64,000 nt of DNA, taken from Ulvibacterium sp965228935 (GTDB lineage: Bacteria > Bacteroidota > Bacteroidia > Flavobacteriales > Flavobacteriaceae). Positions 36,480 to 46,566 of this stretch are shown here, one piece after another (the stretch's first letter is position 1; every line of letters starts with the position of its first letter). The stretch covers positions 3,782,001-3,846,000 of the forward strand of contig NZ_OZ245846.1 in assembly GCF_965228935.1 (NCBI RefSeq), read 5' to 3'. The notes under the pieces were generated by a model, which made no database searches, had not been told where the DNA came from, and worked only from the letters and a program-made list of their open reading frames with translations. The position numbers and the translations under genes were made by a program.

Positions 36480-38897
36480 CTAACGCAATTTTGGATAGTT
36501 GGCCGGATCAGCTTCATGGATGATTTCATATACCTTTTCGAAGATATCCTCCGCATTGGGTTTGGAAAAATAATCCCCGTCGGTTCCATAAGCAGGTCTA
36601 TGTGCCTTTGCCGTGAGGGTTTGGGGAGCACTGTCCAAATAATCATAGGCCCCTTGCCGTTCAATAATTTCTTGAACCAAATAGGCCGAACAACCTCCAG
36701 GAACATCTTCGTCCACTACCAATAACCTATTGGTCTTTTGTATACTTTTTACCGTATCCCCGTTGACATCAAAGGGCAATAAGGTCTGTGCATCGATAAC
36801 TTCCGCATCGATACCTACTTCAGAAAGCTCCCGTGCCGCCTGTTCAACAATGCGCAAGGTAGATCCATACGAAAGAATGGTAATGTCATTGCCTTTTCTT
36901 AAGGTCTCGATTTTTCCGATCGGGGTGCAAAAATCCCCCAGATTATTGGGCATGGGCTCTTTTAATCGGTATCCGTTAAGACTTTCTATGATCAGGGCGG
37001 GTTCATCGCTTTTCATTAAAGTATTATAAAATCCGGCCGCTTGGGTCATGTTTCGCGGTGCGAGAATATACATGCCTCGTAAGACGTGGATCAAGCCTCC
37101 CATGGGTGAACCTGAATGCCAAATACCCTCTAACCGATGGCCTCTTGTTCTCACGATAAGGGGAGCTTTTTGCTTTCCATATGTCCGGTACAATAAACTG
37201 GCCAAATCATCCGTAAGCGTGGCCAAAGTATAAAAGATATAATCCAGGTATTGGATTTCGGCGATTGGCCTTAGGCCTCTTAAGGCCATTCCTATACCTT
37301 GTCCTATAATGGTTGTTTCTCGAATACCGGTATCGGCTACCCGTAATTCCCCGTATTTTTTTTGAAGCCCTTCCAACCCCTGGTTTACGTCTCCTATCTT
37401 ACCACTATCCTCCCCAAATACTAGAGCTTCGGGATATTTTTCGAACAACTTGTCAAAATTGTCCCGAAGAACCACCCGTCCATCCACGGTTTCGGGATTG
37501 GTATCGTATTGAGGACGTACCTCCGGAATTTTAGTGGCCCTGGTAGGCAGTTCGCTATATAACAGTGAGCTATATTTGGGTTGGGTTTCTTCCAAAAAAC
37601 GATTTACCCAGGAAGCCAAGGCCTTTTTTTCGGGGGTGTTTTCACCCAACATATAGCGTAAGGCCTTTCTTGAGTTAAGGGCAAGATCTTTTTTGATCGG
37701 TTCTTCAACGGCTATTAAATCGTTCTTTATTTTGTTGATAAAGTTTTTGTTCGGGCTTTTTTGCGCACCATTTTCCAATAGTTGGATCAAGGTCTTTTTC
37801 ATTTGCCTGTGCGGTTCCAAATACTCCGCCCAGGCCTCCTTTTTTGCAATTCTGACCCTTTTTTTAATTGATTTTTCCAGTTCCGCAAGCTCGGAATCCT
37901 CAGCGATGCCGGCTTCCAACACCCATTCCCTAAAACGTTTGTTACAATCGTTTTCCTTTTCCCATTCCAGCCGCTTTTCGCTCTTGTACCGCTCATGGGA
38001 ACCTGAGGTAGAGTGTCCTTGGGGCTGGGTCAGTTCCACAACATGGATGATGACGGGTACATGTTCCTCCCGGGCAATGTCCGAGGCATTTTCATAAGCA
38101 TGCATCAGGGCCGTATAATCCCAACCCTTTACTTTAATGAGCTCATACCCTTTTTGTTCCTCGTCCCTTTGGAATCCACTGAGCATTTTTGAAATATCCT
38201 CTTTGGTGGCATGATACTTGGCCGGTACGGATATGCCATAATCATCGTCCCAGATACTGATAACCATGGGCACTTGAAGTACGCCACCGGCATTTACGGT
38301 TTCCAAAAACATTCCTTCGCTGGTACTGGCATTGCCTATGGTTCCCCAAGCTACCTCATAACCGTTATTTGAAAACTTCCCCGAGTCCAGGTTCTCCAGA
38401 TGCCTATACATTTTGGAAGCCTGCGCCAGACCCAATAACCTGGGCATCTGTCCCGCAGTACACGAAATATCGGCACTGCTATTTTTTTGCCGGGTCAAGT
38501 TTCTCCAGCTACCATCTTCATTGATACTATTGGTCATATAGTGACCTACCATTTGCCTGCCCGCACTCATGGGTTCCTTTTCAATATCGGTAGTGGCGTA
38601 AAGGCCATGGAACAATTGCTTGGGCGTTAGCAGGCCTAAGGCCATCATAAACGTTTGATCTCTATAATAGCCACTTCTAAAATCCCCATTTTTGAAGGAT
38701 CTCGCCATTGCCAGTTGTGGAAGTTCCTTCCCATCACTGAAAATCCCAAATTTTGCCTTCCCGGTAAGTACCTCTTTGCGACCCATTAGACTACATTCCC
38801 TACTCAAAACCGCTATCTCATAATCGTGTAGGATCTGTGCCCTAAAATCTTCGAATGAAATATCGGTACTGGTTTTCGGGGATAGGTCCATGGGCAA
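36480..38897 (-). CDS. 2-oxoacid dehydrogenase E1 component, alpha and beta subunits fused
   Basis: An 805-residue thiamine-diphosphate enzyme. The alpha part (about 1-420) carries FRSGYYRDQTFMMALG, HSTSGSHERY for the E1-alpha phosphorylation-loop region, and the ThDP/Mg motif in IGNASTSEGMFLETVN. The beta part (about 460-805) starts with TVDGRVVLRDNFDKLFEKYP and shows FGEDSGKIGDVNQGL, DTGIRETTIIGQGIGMAL and LVVDEDVPGG. It would decarboxylate a 2-oxoacid and load the acyl group on E2 lipoyl. Fused forms like this are widespread in Bacteroidota and usually annotated as branched-chain 2-oxoacid E1. No E2 or E3 gene is adjacent. Confidence 0.92.
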   Translation of the reverse strand: MPMDLSPKTSTDISFEDFRAQILHDYEIAVLSRECSLMGRKEVLTGKAKFGIFSDGKELPQLAMARSFKNGDFRSGYYRDQTFMMALGLLTPKQLFHGLYATTDIEKEPMSAGRQMVGHYMTNSINEDGSWRNLTRQKNSSADISCTAGQMPRLLGLAQASKMYRHLENLDSGKFSNNGYEVAWGTIGNASTSEGMFLETVNAGGVLQVPMVISIWDDDYGISVPAKYHATKEDISKMLSGFQRDEEQKGYELIKVKGWDYTALMHAYENASDIAREEHVPVIIHVVELTQPQGHSTSGSHERYKSEKRLEWEKENDCNKRFREWVLEAGIAEDSELAELEKSIKKRVRIAKKEAWAEYLEPHRQMKKTLIQLLENGAQKSPNKNFINKIKNDLIAVEEPIKKDLALNSRKALRYMLGENTPEKKALASWVNRFLEETQPKYSSLLYSELPTRATKIPEVRPQYDTNPETVDGRVVLRDNFDKLFEKYPEALVFGEDSGKIGDVNQGLEGLQKKYGELRVADTGIRETTIIGQGIGMALRGLRPIAEIQYLDYIFYTLATLTDDLASLLYRTYGKQKAPLIVRTRGHRLEGIWHSGSPMGGLIHVLRGMYILAPRNMTQAAGFYNTLMKSDEPALIIESLNGYRLKEPMPNNLGDFCTPIGKIETLRKGNDITILSYGSTLRIVEQAARELSEVGIDAEVIDAQTLLPFDVNGDTVKSIQKTNRLLVVDEDVPGGCSAYLVQEIIERQGAYDYLDSAPQTLTAKAHRPAYGTDGDYFSKPNAEDIFEKVYEIIHEADPANYPKLR

Positions 38898-38909
38898 CTA
38901 AAGTTTTTG

Positions 38910-38940
38910 CAAAAATATCCAATAGGATAGATTTTTACAA
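38910..38940 (-). promoter_or_regulatory. candidate promoter of the fused E1 gene
   Basis: TATTTTTG on the minus strand (38917-38910) is an exact TAnnTTTG match 13 bases before the ATG at 38897. A TTG at 38940-38938 lies 20 bases upstream of it. Confidence 0.4.
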
Positions 38941-39049
38941 CTCTATAAAAGTTAAATTATTTCTATATTGACAAAAAGAACCGCCTTTTTTTGATTTTAT
39001 ATAGTTTTTTTACTCCAAAAAGGTCATTTTCTAAGAATATTTCAGAATT

Positions 39050-41905
39050 TTAGAACCATTTTCTGGTAAATAGGCCGGTAAGCGTCCGGGGATCTATAGT
39101 AATAATAAACCGAATCCGTTCTTCATAATTAGGCTGTGCTATCTCCCATCCATTATTGGAATACACTGGGAAATAGAGTTCAAAAAAGTCGGTAACCAGA
39201 TTTAAGCGAATTCCAGAGTCATAGACAAATTTTTGCCTTTCCCCTCTATTTTTCACAAATCCCAAATCCCCATAGGCCTCGATCCATCGCCAGAGATTTA
39301 CACTGGTATTTACGGTGGTAAGCCAATCATTCGCAAACCTATATCGCTCATCCAGAAAAGACTTGAATCCGCCTTCGGCGATGATGATTTGTTGACTATA
39401 AATGCCACTATCTTCGGAACGACCTAGATAATTGTAGTCAAAAAGGTAGTCTGTAGGTCTGTCCAGGGCAAAGTCGAAAAATCTATTCCCCGGTTCTATC
39501 CTGTTCCTTAGAAACTTTCCTGCAAAAAAGCGTACATTAAACTGTGTATTGTTTTCGAAGAGTTTCCGATATTCAAACTCAAGGACCAATTTTGTAAAGT
39601 CACTGGAGTGCTGGAAATCCGCGGACCAGGAATCAAAATCTATAATTCCGTTGTTTATATGGGAAAACCGGGCATTAAAAACGCTATAATCCGGAGTATC
39701 GGGATCATTGCTCAGGTCGACAAGACTCTCATCAAAATCCCGAAAAATATTCACGTACCTAAAGGTTAAAAACTGTCGTTTGTTGGATATAAGATCGGCA
39801 GGGCGCCATCCAAAGGTCATAGAGGGTGTAATTGAGGTATATCTACTATTAGTCTGAAAATGGAATGTGGAAGCACCAATACGGTAATTGGACAAATAGA
39901 GTCCGCTTTTTTTCAGGTACTTTCTATAGCCGAGACTTCCGAAACCTACAAGGGTATTTTCCCGAAATGAATAGGAGGGATGAAAATCATATACAAAAGG
40001 GCGTTCCAAAAGGGTTTTGTTATACAAGCGAAGTCCGGGTGACCAACCGTCATAAATATTGAAGTTTAAGATAGGGACGTAGAATATCTGATTGTAATAC
40101 GGGTTTTCCGCATCCTTAAAAAAAGTAAACTTGAATTTTTTATTGCTCGAGAAAAAACCTTTCAAGGATTTCCAATTGTCCCTTTGATTAAACTCCGGAA
40201 TCTTTTGATCGTAGTTCAATACCAAACGTTCCTCGTTCTTATTTGGAATGGTAAAGGTCTTTTGCCCTGTAATACCGGAAAACCAATACTTGGATACCAC
40301 GGAGTCCTTATGAAGCCCAAAAAGTGAAATAGGGACATTGGTTCCCTTTTTATTTTTTAAGGTAACGTGTAGGGAATCCTCGGCTTTTTCCACTTTTTTT
40401 ATTTTAAAATCAATAAGCCGGTCCGTGGAGACATAATCGTTAAAAAACCAGTCAATGTTGCGATTTGATGCCCGTTTCAATATCGATTCGAAATCTAGTG
40501 GCTTTACCTTTTTCAGGTTATAATATTTGTAGAAGGTCTTGATACTTTCGTCTACCTTTTCCTTTCCAATATAGCTGGCCAAGTAGGAAAGCCCCTGACC
40601 GGCCTTATACTTATTTCCTATTTTTTGGTTCCATTTAATAAGTGAATCGTTAGGGGTGGTCAAGGGCTGATCCTGATTTTTACGGGCCCTGAACATGTAT
40701 AAAAAGGGATATTGCTCGTTAAAGCCCATTTTGGCCAATTCATAGCTCCTAAAGCCCCAAATTTTGGATAGTTTCCCCAATAATTTCTGGTCGGGATAGT
40801 GCTCTTCCACATAGGCGATCATCAGATAGTTGGCAATGGCATCCAATATCCATTGGTCCTTTCTTGGATCCAAAAAAAGAGTCTCTTCCAAAGCATTGAT
40901 AAGGGCTGTTTTAAGAAATTTTATTTCAAATTGAAATTGGTCCTCGTAGGGTCGTATAAAAGAGGGAAGCTGATTAATACCATACATGGGGTTCTTCTGA
41001 TAGTCAATTTCACTGACCAATAAGTGGGAATGGGGAAACTTCCCCAAGTTCTCCTGGATAAAATCGGTCACCTTGTAAATAGAGACTCCCTGGGATATCT
41101 CATCGTATTTTCCGGCCCTGAGATCCGTAATAACGGTCATGTTACGTGTTACGTGTGTGGTAAACCCGTTATTAGGCGTCAGAATAATTTCACAGCTTTT
41201 TCGGTTAGTGCCTTCTAATTGGGCCACATTGCCATTCGGGAATTTGGTTTGACCCAATACCCTGAAATTCGAAACCATGAAGAGACTGTCCGGGTATGTT
41301 ATTTTTAGATTGGTATTGGTCACATCCGTATAGAGGTCCTCCAGATTTTTGTTGGAATATAAATGCCATTTGCCGTCATAGACCGCTGGGGTCAAGTACC
41401 AGTCCTTTAAATAGTATCCACTTTTTGGGTCATACCCATAAGGGGTAAACTTTTTGGAAGGTAATTTTACCGTATACGTAATGAAGATTTTGGCCGAATT
41501 CCCAGGCTTTAGCGGTTCATTAAGCCTAATTTTAAGAACATCCTGTCCCGTTACCCTTTCCCAAAACAGGCCTCTATATTCCTCGTCAACGGCACTCTGA
41601 ATTTCGGTAAAACCCCTTTCGTGGTCTTTGGCTAGGTGGAGGCTTTTTCTGAAATCCTCCGCGAATCGCTTGGCCAGACCGGTTTTTTTGTTGGAATAGG
41701 CGTGTGCCCAGTCATTGAAGTATAAGTTGTTCAAAGTATCATCCGAGGTGTTTTTATATTCAAATTCCTGTTGAATACGTATTTCATTGGTATCCTCGTC
41801 CAAATCGGCAGTAAGGTTATTGATATGCTGGGCACGGGATACTACCATGCCCAGTAAAAAAATTACTAGGACAATCGGGTGGGGTAAGTATCTTGCTTGT
41901 TCCAA
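39050..41905 (-). CDS. M1-like protein without catalytic residues, with a C-terminal outer-membrane-barrel-like region
   Basis: A 951-residue exported protein (signal peptide about 1-25). Residues 25-480 follow the M1 aminopeptidase layout, with an N-terminal beta domain and then a helical gluzincin-like region. Where HExxH should stand the sequence reads NALEE at 337-341, and the third zinc ligand in the WLxEGxAxY motif is Asp355 (WILDAIANY). It cannot bind zinc in the normal way. From about residue 590 to the end the protein alternates aromatic beta strands and loops (LRLYNKTLLERPFVYDF, SFRENTLVGFGSLGYR) and ends in Trp-Phe, as outer-membrane barrels do. It is the last gene of the uvrA-LOG operon, 11 bases after the LOG gene. 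Confidence 0.83.
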   Translation of the reverse strand: MEQARYLPHPIVLVIFLLGMVVSRAQHINNLTADLDEDTNEIRIQQEFEYKNTSDDTLNNLYFNDWAHAYSNKKTGLAKRFAEDFRKSLHLAKDHERGFTEIQSAVDEEYRGLFWERVTGQDVLKIRLNEPLKPGNSAKIFITYTVKLPSKKFTPYGYDPKSGYYLKDWYLTPAVYDGKWHLYSNKNLEDLYTDVTNTNLKITYPDSLFMVSNFRVLGQTKFPNGNVAQLEGTNRKSCEIILTPNNGFTTHVTRNMTVITDLRAGKYDEISQGVSIYKVTDFIQENLGKFPHSHLLVSEIDYQKNPMYGINQLPSFIRPYEDQFQFEIKFLKTALINALEETLFLDPRKDQWILDAIANYLMIAYVEEHYPDQKLLGKLSKIWGFRSYELAKMGFNEQYPFLYMFRARKNQDQPLTTPNDSLIKWNQKIGNKYKAGQGLSYLASYIGKEKVDESIKTFYKYYNLKKVKPLDFESILKRASNRNIDWFFNDYVSTDRLIDFKIKKVEKAEDSLHVTLKNKKGTNVPISLFGLHKDSVVSKYWFSGITGQKTFTIPNKNEERLVLNYDQKIPEFNQRDNWKSLKGFFSSNKKFKFTFFKDAENPYYNQIFYVPILNFNIYDGWSPGLRLYNKTLLERPFVYDFHPSYSFRENTLVGFGSLGYRKYLKKSGLYLSNYRIGASTFHFQTNSRYTSITPSMTFGWRPADLISNKRQFLTFRYVNIFRDFDESLVDLSNDPDTPDYSVFNARFSHINNGIIDFDSWSADFQHSSDFTKLVLEFEYRKLFENNTQFNVRFFAGKFLRNRIEPGNRFFDFALDRPTDYLFDYNYLGRSEDSGIYSQQIIIAEGGFKSFLDERYRFANDWLTTVNTSVNLWRWIEAYGDLGFVKNRGERQKFVYDSGIRLNLVTDFFELYFPVYSNNGWEIAQPNYEERIRFIITIDPRTLTGLFTRKWF

Positions 41906-41916
41906 AAAGGCTATGC

Positions 41917-42603
41917 TTAAAAATTCGGGCTTAGGGTATTCCCTTTATAGAAGGCATCTATGATTTCTACTACTTCTTCCTTGGTGTCCGCGATTCGTAT
42001 TAAATCCAAATCCGTTGCACTGATATTACCTAACCCCAACATGGTACTCTTAATCCATTCCAAAAGGCCTTCCCAAAAATCAGATCCCACCAATATAATG
42101 GGAAATCCTGCGATTTTGTGGGTCTGAATCAAAGTGATGGCCTCAAAAAGTTCGTCCAATGTTCCAAACCCTCCGGGCATGACCACAAATCCCTGGGAAT
42201 ATTTCACGAACATTACCTTTCTTACAAAGAAGTAATCAAAATCCAAGCTTTTGTCATCATCTATATACGGATTGTCATGTTGTTCAAAAGGAAGATCTAT
42301 ATTGAGTCCTACCGAAGTACCTCCCGCCAAGTGTGCCCCTCTATTTCCAGCCTCCATTATACCGGGACCACCGCCCGTAATAATTCCGTAACCTGCCTCG
42401 GAAATACTTTTGGCAATATCCACGGCCAATTGATAGTACTTTCCATCTGCTTTCGTCCGTGCCGAGCCAAATATGGAGACACAGGGGCCTATGGCGCTCA
42501 TTTTTTCAAACCCGGTGACAAATTCGCCCATAATCTTGAATATGGCCCAAGAGTCATTGGTCTTTATCTCGTTCCATCCTTTATGGTGCTGTTCTTTTCT
42601 CAT
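41917..42603 (-). CDS. LOG family protein (cytokinin riboside 5'-monophosphate phosphoribohydrolase type)
   Basis: A 228-residue LOG-family Rossmann-like protein. The diagnostic motifs are GGGPGIMEAGNRGA and the active-site PGGFGTLDELFE, both intact. LOG enzymes release the base from nucleoside 5'-monophosphates. In bacteria without cytokinin signalling they are thought to act on AMP or other purine nucleotides. The start at 42603 gives MRKEQHHKGWNEIK. It lies 48 bases after uvrA and 11 before the pseudo-M1 gene on the same strand, so a three-gene operon is likely. Confidence 0.91.
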   Translation of the reverse strand: MRKEQHHKGWNEIKTNDSWAIFKIMGEFVTGFEKMSAIGPCVSIFGSARTKADGKYYQLAVDIAKSISEAGYGIITGGGPGIMEAGNRGAHLAGGTSVGLNIDLPFEQHDNPYIDDDKSLDFDYFFVRKVMFVKYSQGFVVMPGGFGTLDELFEAITLIQTHKIAGFPIILVGSDFWEGLLEWIKSTMLGLGNISATDLDLIRIADTKEEVVEIIDAFYKGNTLSPNF

Positions 42604-42651
42604 AGTAGTCCAGTCATTTTGATACCAACCGATTTTTTACTGGCCAATAAG

Positions 42652-45525
42652 TTACTTGTCCCGGGCCAGGGCCATTTTTGCCTTTTCGTTTTGTTGTCCG
42701 ATTTCCAACCTCAAAAACTCTGCCGTATAACTCTTTTGGTTCTTGATAATCTCTTCCGGCGTTCCTTTGGCCACCACCATTCCTCCTCCACGACCACCCT
42801 CATAACCAATATCTATGATGTGATCCATCATTTTAATTACGTCCATGTTGTGCTCAATGATCAATACGGTGTTTCCTTTGTCTACTAAACGTTCCAAAAC
42901 TTCCATCAACACACGGATATCTTCAAAATGGAGCCCCGTAGTAGGTTCGTCCAAGATATAAAAAGTATTGCCCGTATCCCGTTTTGAAAGCTCTGTTGCC
43001 AATTTTATCCGTTGTGCTTCACCTCCGGACAGCGTTGTGGACTGTTGGCCTAAAGAGATATATCCCAAACCTACATCCTTGATGGTCTTTAGCTTACGGT
43101 ATATCTTCGGTATATTTTCAAAAAAATCCACAGCATCGTCCACCGTCATTTCCAATACATCGGCAATTGATTTCCCTTTATAACGTATTTCCAGGGTTTC
43201 CCTATTGAAACGTTTTCCATTGCAGGTTTCGCATTCAACATAAACGTCGGGTAGAAAATTCATTTCAATCACCCTTAAACCGCCACCTTGACAAGTTTCG
43301 CATCTTCCTCCCTTTACATTAAAACTAAAACGCCCCGGCTTATATCCCCTGATCGCCGCTTCCGGAGTCTTGGTAAATAAGGAGCGTATTTCACTAAAGA
43401 CCCCTGTATAGGTAGCTGGATTGGAACGGGGTGTCCTGCCAATTGGTGATTGATTGATGTCGATGACCTTATCTATGTGTTGTAGTCCCGTAATTTTTTT
43501 ATAGGGCATCGGTTTTTTTACACCATTGAAATAATGGGCGTTCATAATAGGGTAGAGGGTCTCATTGATCAAAGTAGACTTGCCACTTCCCGAAACTCCG
43601 GTGACCCCGATCATTTTGCCCAATGGGAATTGCACCGTCACATTCTTGAGATTATTTCCCGTGCAGCCAGATAGTACAATGTTCTTTCCATTGCCTTTCC
43701 TTCGCTTCTTTGGTACGGGAATCTGCTTGTCCCCGGTAATATAATCCGCAGTCAACGTATGATGGTCCTTTAAATCCTGGGGGCTTCCTTCGGATATGAT
43801 TTCACCGCCGTGTCTTCCGGCCTTGGGGCCGATATCTATAACATGATCCGCCCGTTCGATCATGTCCCTATCATGCTCCACAACGATTACCGAATTCCCA
43901 ATATCCCGAAGGGCCTCCAAAGAACGTATCAATCTATTATTGTCCCTTTGGTGCAATCCGATGCTGGGTTCGTCTAATATGTAAAGTACCCCTACAAGTT
44001 GGGATCCTATCTGTGTGGCAAGGCGAATACGTTGTGCCTCTCCTCCGGAAAGTGATTTTGAACCTCTGTTCAGGGAAAGATAGTCGAGACCTACGTCCAA
44101 CAGAAATCGGATACGAGTACGGATTTCCTTTATGATTTCCTCTGCGATTATCTGTTGGTTCCCATCAAGTTTTTGATTAAGACCGTTAAAAAAATCAGCC
44201 AACTCGGCGATGTCCATTTGGGCAAGTTCGGCTATATTCTTATCACTGATCTTAAAATTCAGGGATTCGGTTCGCAATCTGGATCCATGACAGGTAGGAC
44301 AGATGATTTTATCCATATATTCCTTGGCCCATCTTCGGATAGAAGTGGATCCCGATTCATTGAATTGATGTTTGATGAAATTGGCGATTCCCTCATAATC
44401 AATGGTGTACGTACGTCTAACCCCTAATGTTTTGGAATCCAGTTCAAAACTTTCTTTTCCACCATTCAACAATACATCCATGGCTTCCTCCGGAATCTTT
44501 TCAATGGGATCGGTAAGTTCAAAATTATAGCGTTGGGCAATGGTTTCTATCTGTTTAAAGGCCCAGGACTTTTTATATTCGCCGAGCGGGGCAATTCCCC
44601 CGGCCTTGATCGATATTTTCCGGTTCGGGAAAATCTTATTTTCATTTACCTCATATACATGTCCCAACCCACTACAATGGGGGCACATGCCCTTTGGTGA
44701 GTTAAATGAAAAAGTATTAGGTTCTGGAGTGGGGTAGGAGATGCCCGAAGTTGGGCACATGAGGTCACGGCTAAAATAGCGCGGATCGGCCTGGCCTTCC
44801 TCAAGTACCATCAAAACATCATTGCCACTGTACATAGCTGTGTTAATGGTTTCGGTTAATCGCTTGTCCGTGTCCTCGGAGTCCGTGACCTTAAGCCTAT
44901 CTATAACAATTTCAATGTCATGGGTCTTGTAACGGTCTACTTTCATACCCTTTACAATATCCTTGATTTCCCCATCAACACGAACCTTTACGAAGCCTTG
45001 CTTGCCTATCTGTTCAAAAAGCTCCCGGTAGTGCCCTTTTCTCGATTTTATAATTGGCGCCAGTACATTTATCTTTTTATCGACATAATCGGTTTTAATG
45101 AGCCCTTTAATCTGTTCATCACTATAGCTAACCATCTTTTCCCCAGTGACATAACTATAGGCATCTGCGGCCCTGGCAAAGAGCAGCCGTAAAAAATCAT
45201 AGACTTCGGTAATGGTACCCACTGTAGATCGGGGCGACTTGGAAGTTGTTTTTTGTTCAATGGCAATTACCGGGGAGAGCCCATCAATTTTGTCTACATC
45301 GGGTCGTTCCAAACCTCCGAGGAACTGACGTGCATAGGCCGAAAAGGTTTCGATATAGCGCCGTTGTCCCTCTGCATAAATGGTGTCGAACGCAAGTGAG
45401 GACTTGCCGCTTCCGGAAAGGCCGGTAATAACTACGAGTTTTTCCCTTGGAATGGTTACATCAATGTTTTTGAGGTTATGGACCCGGGCGCCCTTTACCT
45501 CAATATTCTCCTCGTAGTTTATCAT
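42652..45525 (-). CDS. uvrA: excinuclease ABC subunit A
   Basis: A 957-residue UvrA, the DNA-damage sensor of nucleotide excision repair. Two ABC ATPase halves are visible. The first has Walker A GLSGSGKSSLAFDT, a zinc-finger pair (CPTSG and CPHCSGLG), CPTCHGSRL and signature LSGGEAQRIRLATQIGS. The second has GVSGSGKSTLI, zinc finger CETCQGGG/CETCNG, and LSGGEAQRIKLATELS with DEPTTGLH. Length is normal. A -7-like box lies 17 bases upstream. It heads the operon with the LOG gene and the pseudo-M1 gene; uvrB is not in the window. Confidence 0.97.
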   Translation of the reverse strand: MINYEENIEVKGARVHNLKNIDVTIPREKLVVITGLSGSGKSSLAFDTIYAEGQRRYIETFSAYARQFLGGLERPDVDKIDGLSPVIAIEQKTTSKSPRSTVGTITEVYDFLRLLFARAADAYSYVTGEKMVSYSDEQIKGLIKTDYVDKKINVLAPIIKSRKGHYRELFEQIGKQGFVKVRVDGEIKDIVKGMKVDRYKTHDIEIVIDRLKVTDSEDTDKRLTETINTAMYSGNDVLMVLEEGQADPRYFSRDLMCPTSGISYPTPEPNTFSFNSPKGMCPHCSGLGHVYEVNENKIFPNRKISIKAGGIAPLGEYKKSWAFKQIETIAQRYNFELTDPIEKIPEEAMDVLLNGGKESFELDSKTLGVRRTYTIDYEGIANFIKHQFNESGSTSIRRWAKEYMDKIICPTCHGSRLRTESLNFKISDKNIAELAQMDIAELADFFNGLNQKLDGNQQIIAEEIIKEIRTRIRFLLDVGLDYLSLNRGSKSLSGGEAQRIRLATQIGSQLVGVLYILDEPSIGLHQRDNNRLIRSLEALRDIGNSVIVVEHDRDMIERADHVIDIGPKAGRHGGEIISEGSPQDLKDHHTLTADYITGDKQIPVPKKRRKGNGKNIVLSGCTGNNLKNVTVQFPLGKMIGVTGVSGSGKSTLINETLYPIMNAHYFNGVKKPMPYKKITGLQHIDKVIDINQSPIGRTPRSNPATYTGVFSEIRSLFTKTPEAAIRGYKPGRFSFNVKGGRCETCQGGGLRVIEMNFLPDVYVECETCNGKRFNRETLEIRYKGKSIADVLEMTVDDAVDFFENIPKIYRKLKTIKDVGLGYISLGQQSTTLSGGEAQRIKLATELSKRDTGNTFYILDEPTTGLHFEDIRVLMEVLERLVDKGNTVLIIEHNMDVIKMMDHIIDIGYEGGRGGGMVVAKGTPEEIIKNQKSYTAEFLRLEIGQQNEKAKMALARDK

Positions 45526-45542
45526 TTTTCAAAGCAAAGTTG

Positions 45543-45550
45543 CAAAGGTA
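45543..45550 (-). promoter_or_regulatory. candidate -7 box of uvrA
   Basis: TACCTTTG on the minus strand, an exact TAnnTTTG match 17 bases before the uvrA ATG. No -33 TTTG or GGAA-N3-TTCC site was seen here, so uvrA does not look like part of the S24-controlled repair island. Confidence 0.4.
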
Positions 45551-45729
45551 GGAATTTGACACCTAAAAAGGAAGTAGGGTTTATCCCAATCTTTGTTAAC
45601 GACCGACCTGATAAAACGTTAGAATTTCTAAATGGATACATCAATGGAATACATGCAAAACAGGTAATCCCCAGATTGTCCATAAGCCTACTATTCCACC
45701 TTTAAATTAGGATTGGAATCGGTTCCATT

Positions 45730-46506
45730 TCACATCCGTTTCAAAACTCCGGATGCCCATGGATCTTTGTGTTTCAATAAATTTCTCAGAGCATGTTTTA
45801 TGATCCATTTGCGCTCCTTTGCCGGACAGGGTAGCCAACTATCAATAAGGTTTTCCCCAATTTCCGGATGATCCTTCAAAATGTCATTGATGCAATTGGC
45901 TACGGATTTCTGCACATATTTGCTGGGGTCATCCTTCAGGTTTTCCAAAATGGGTAGTATTGGCGTGGGGTCCTCAATAAAAATATCAAGTTTTGCGGCC
46001 CAGGGTAATCGAGGTCGGGCACCTTCACAACTTAAGCGGCGAACATGTTTGTTCTTATCCTTGGACCAAACCTCCATAACTTTTAATGTCCGCTCGGGAA
46101 AGGCTTCCAAATAAGGACGTATGGCGTATTCTCCCGTATTTCTCTTGGTAATTTCCCGTATGACATCCATGGATGTGTCAAAATGTTGCAGTCCGTACTT
46201 TTCCACATACTTGGCAATGGGCATTACCCAATAATATGCTTTGAACATCCCTGTTTCCTTTTCGTTTTCGGGCCCAAGAATATCAACCAACTCCTTCACG
46301 CCAGAGCGGTAGTCCGTGGCCAAATGTTGTTGTAACAGATCGGCTATCAATTCAACCCGATCCTTTAGCTCCAAATTCTTGGTGCCTTGATCTACTTTTC
46401 GGACGAAAGTGTTTTTGTCGAATGCAACTCCATTTGCAATGAGCTTATCGGCCAGCAATAGGGCCAAGTCCTTATCGAACCATAGCTTCAATTGTTTGTA
46501 CGCCAT
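45730..46506 (-). CDS. AlkD-like DNA alkylation repair protein
   Basis: A 258-residue all-helical protein resembling the HEAT-repeat DNA alkylation repair family (AlkC/AlkD group), which excises N3- or N7-alkylated bases. Helical repeats are visible from residue 50 on, for example YWVMPIAKYVEKYG, TMDVIREI-like segments, VRRLSCEGARPRLPW, and DDPSKYVQKSVANCINDI. I start at the ATG at 46506 (MAYKQLKLWFDKDLALLL) rather than at 46548, which would add an unusual leader. It lies 60 bases downstream of the DUF4130 gene, so it may be the third gene of the S24-controlled unit. Confidence 0.87.
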   Translation of the reverse strand: MAYKQLKLWFDKDLALLLADKLIANGVAFDKNTFVRKVDQGTKNLELKDRVELIADLLQQHLATDYRSGVKELVDILGPENEKETGMFKAYYWVMPIAKYVEKYGLQHFDTSMDVIREITKRNTGEYAIRPYLEAFPERTLKVMEVWSKDKNKHVRRLSCEGARPRLPWAAKLDIFIEDPTPILPILENLKDDPSKYVQKSVANCINDILKDHPEIGENLIDSWLPCPAKERKWIIKHALRNLLKHKDPWASGVLKRM

Positions 46507-46566
46507 AACGTCTAAACTTTTTATGAAAATATAATGTATTCCGTGCACGGTCCAAACCCATTTTGG

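Noticed and set aside
42118..42888. 256-residue plus-strand frame
   Set aside because: It is the antisense shadow of the LOG and uvrA genes, both of which have strong motifs.
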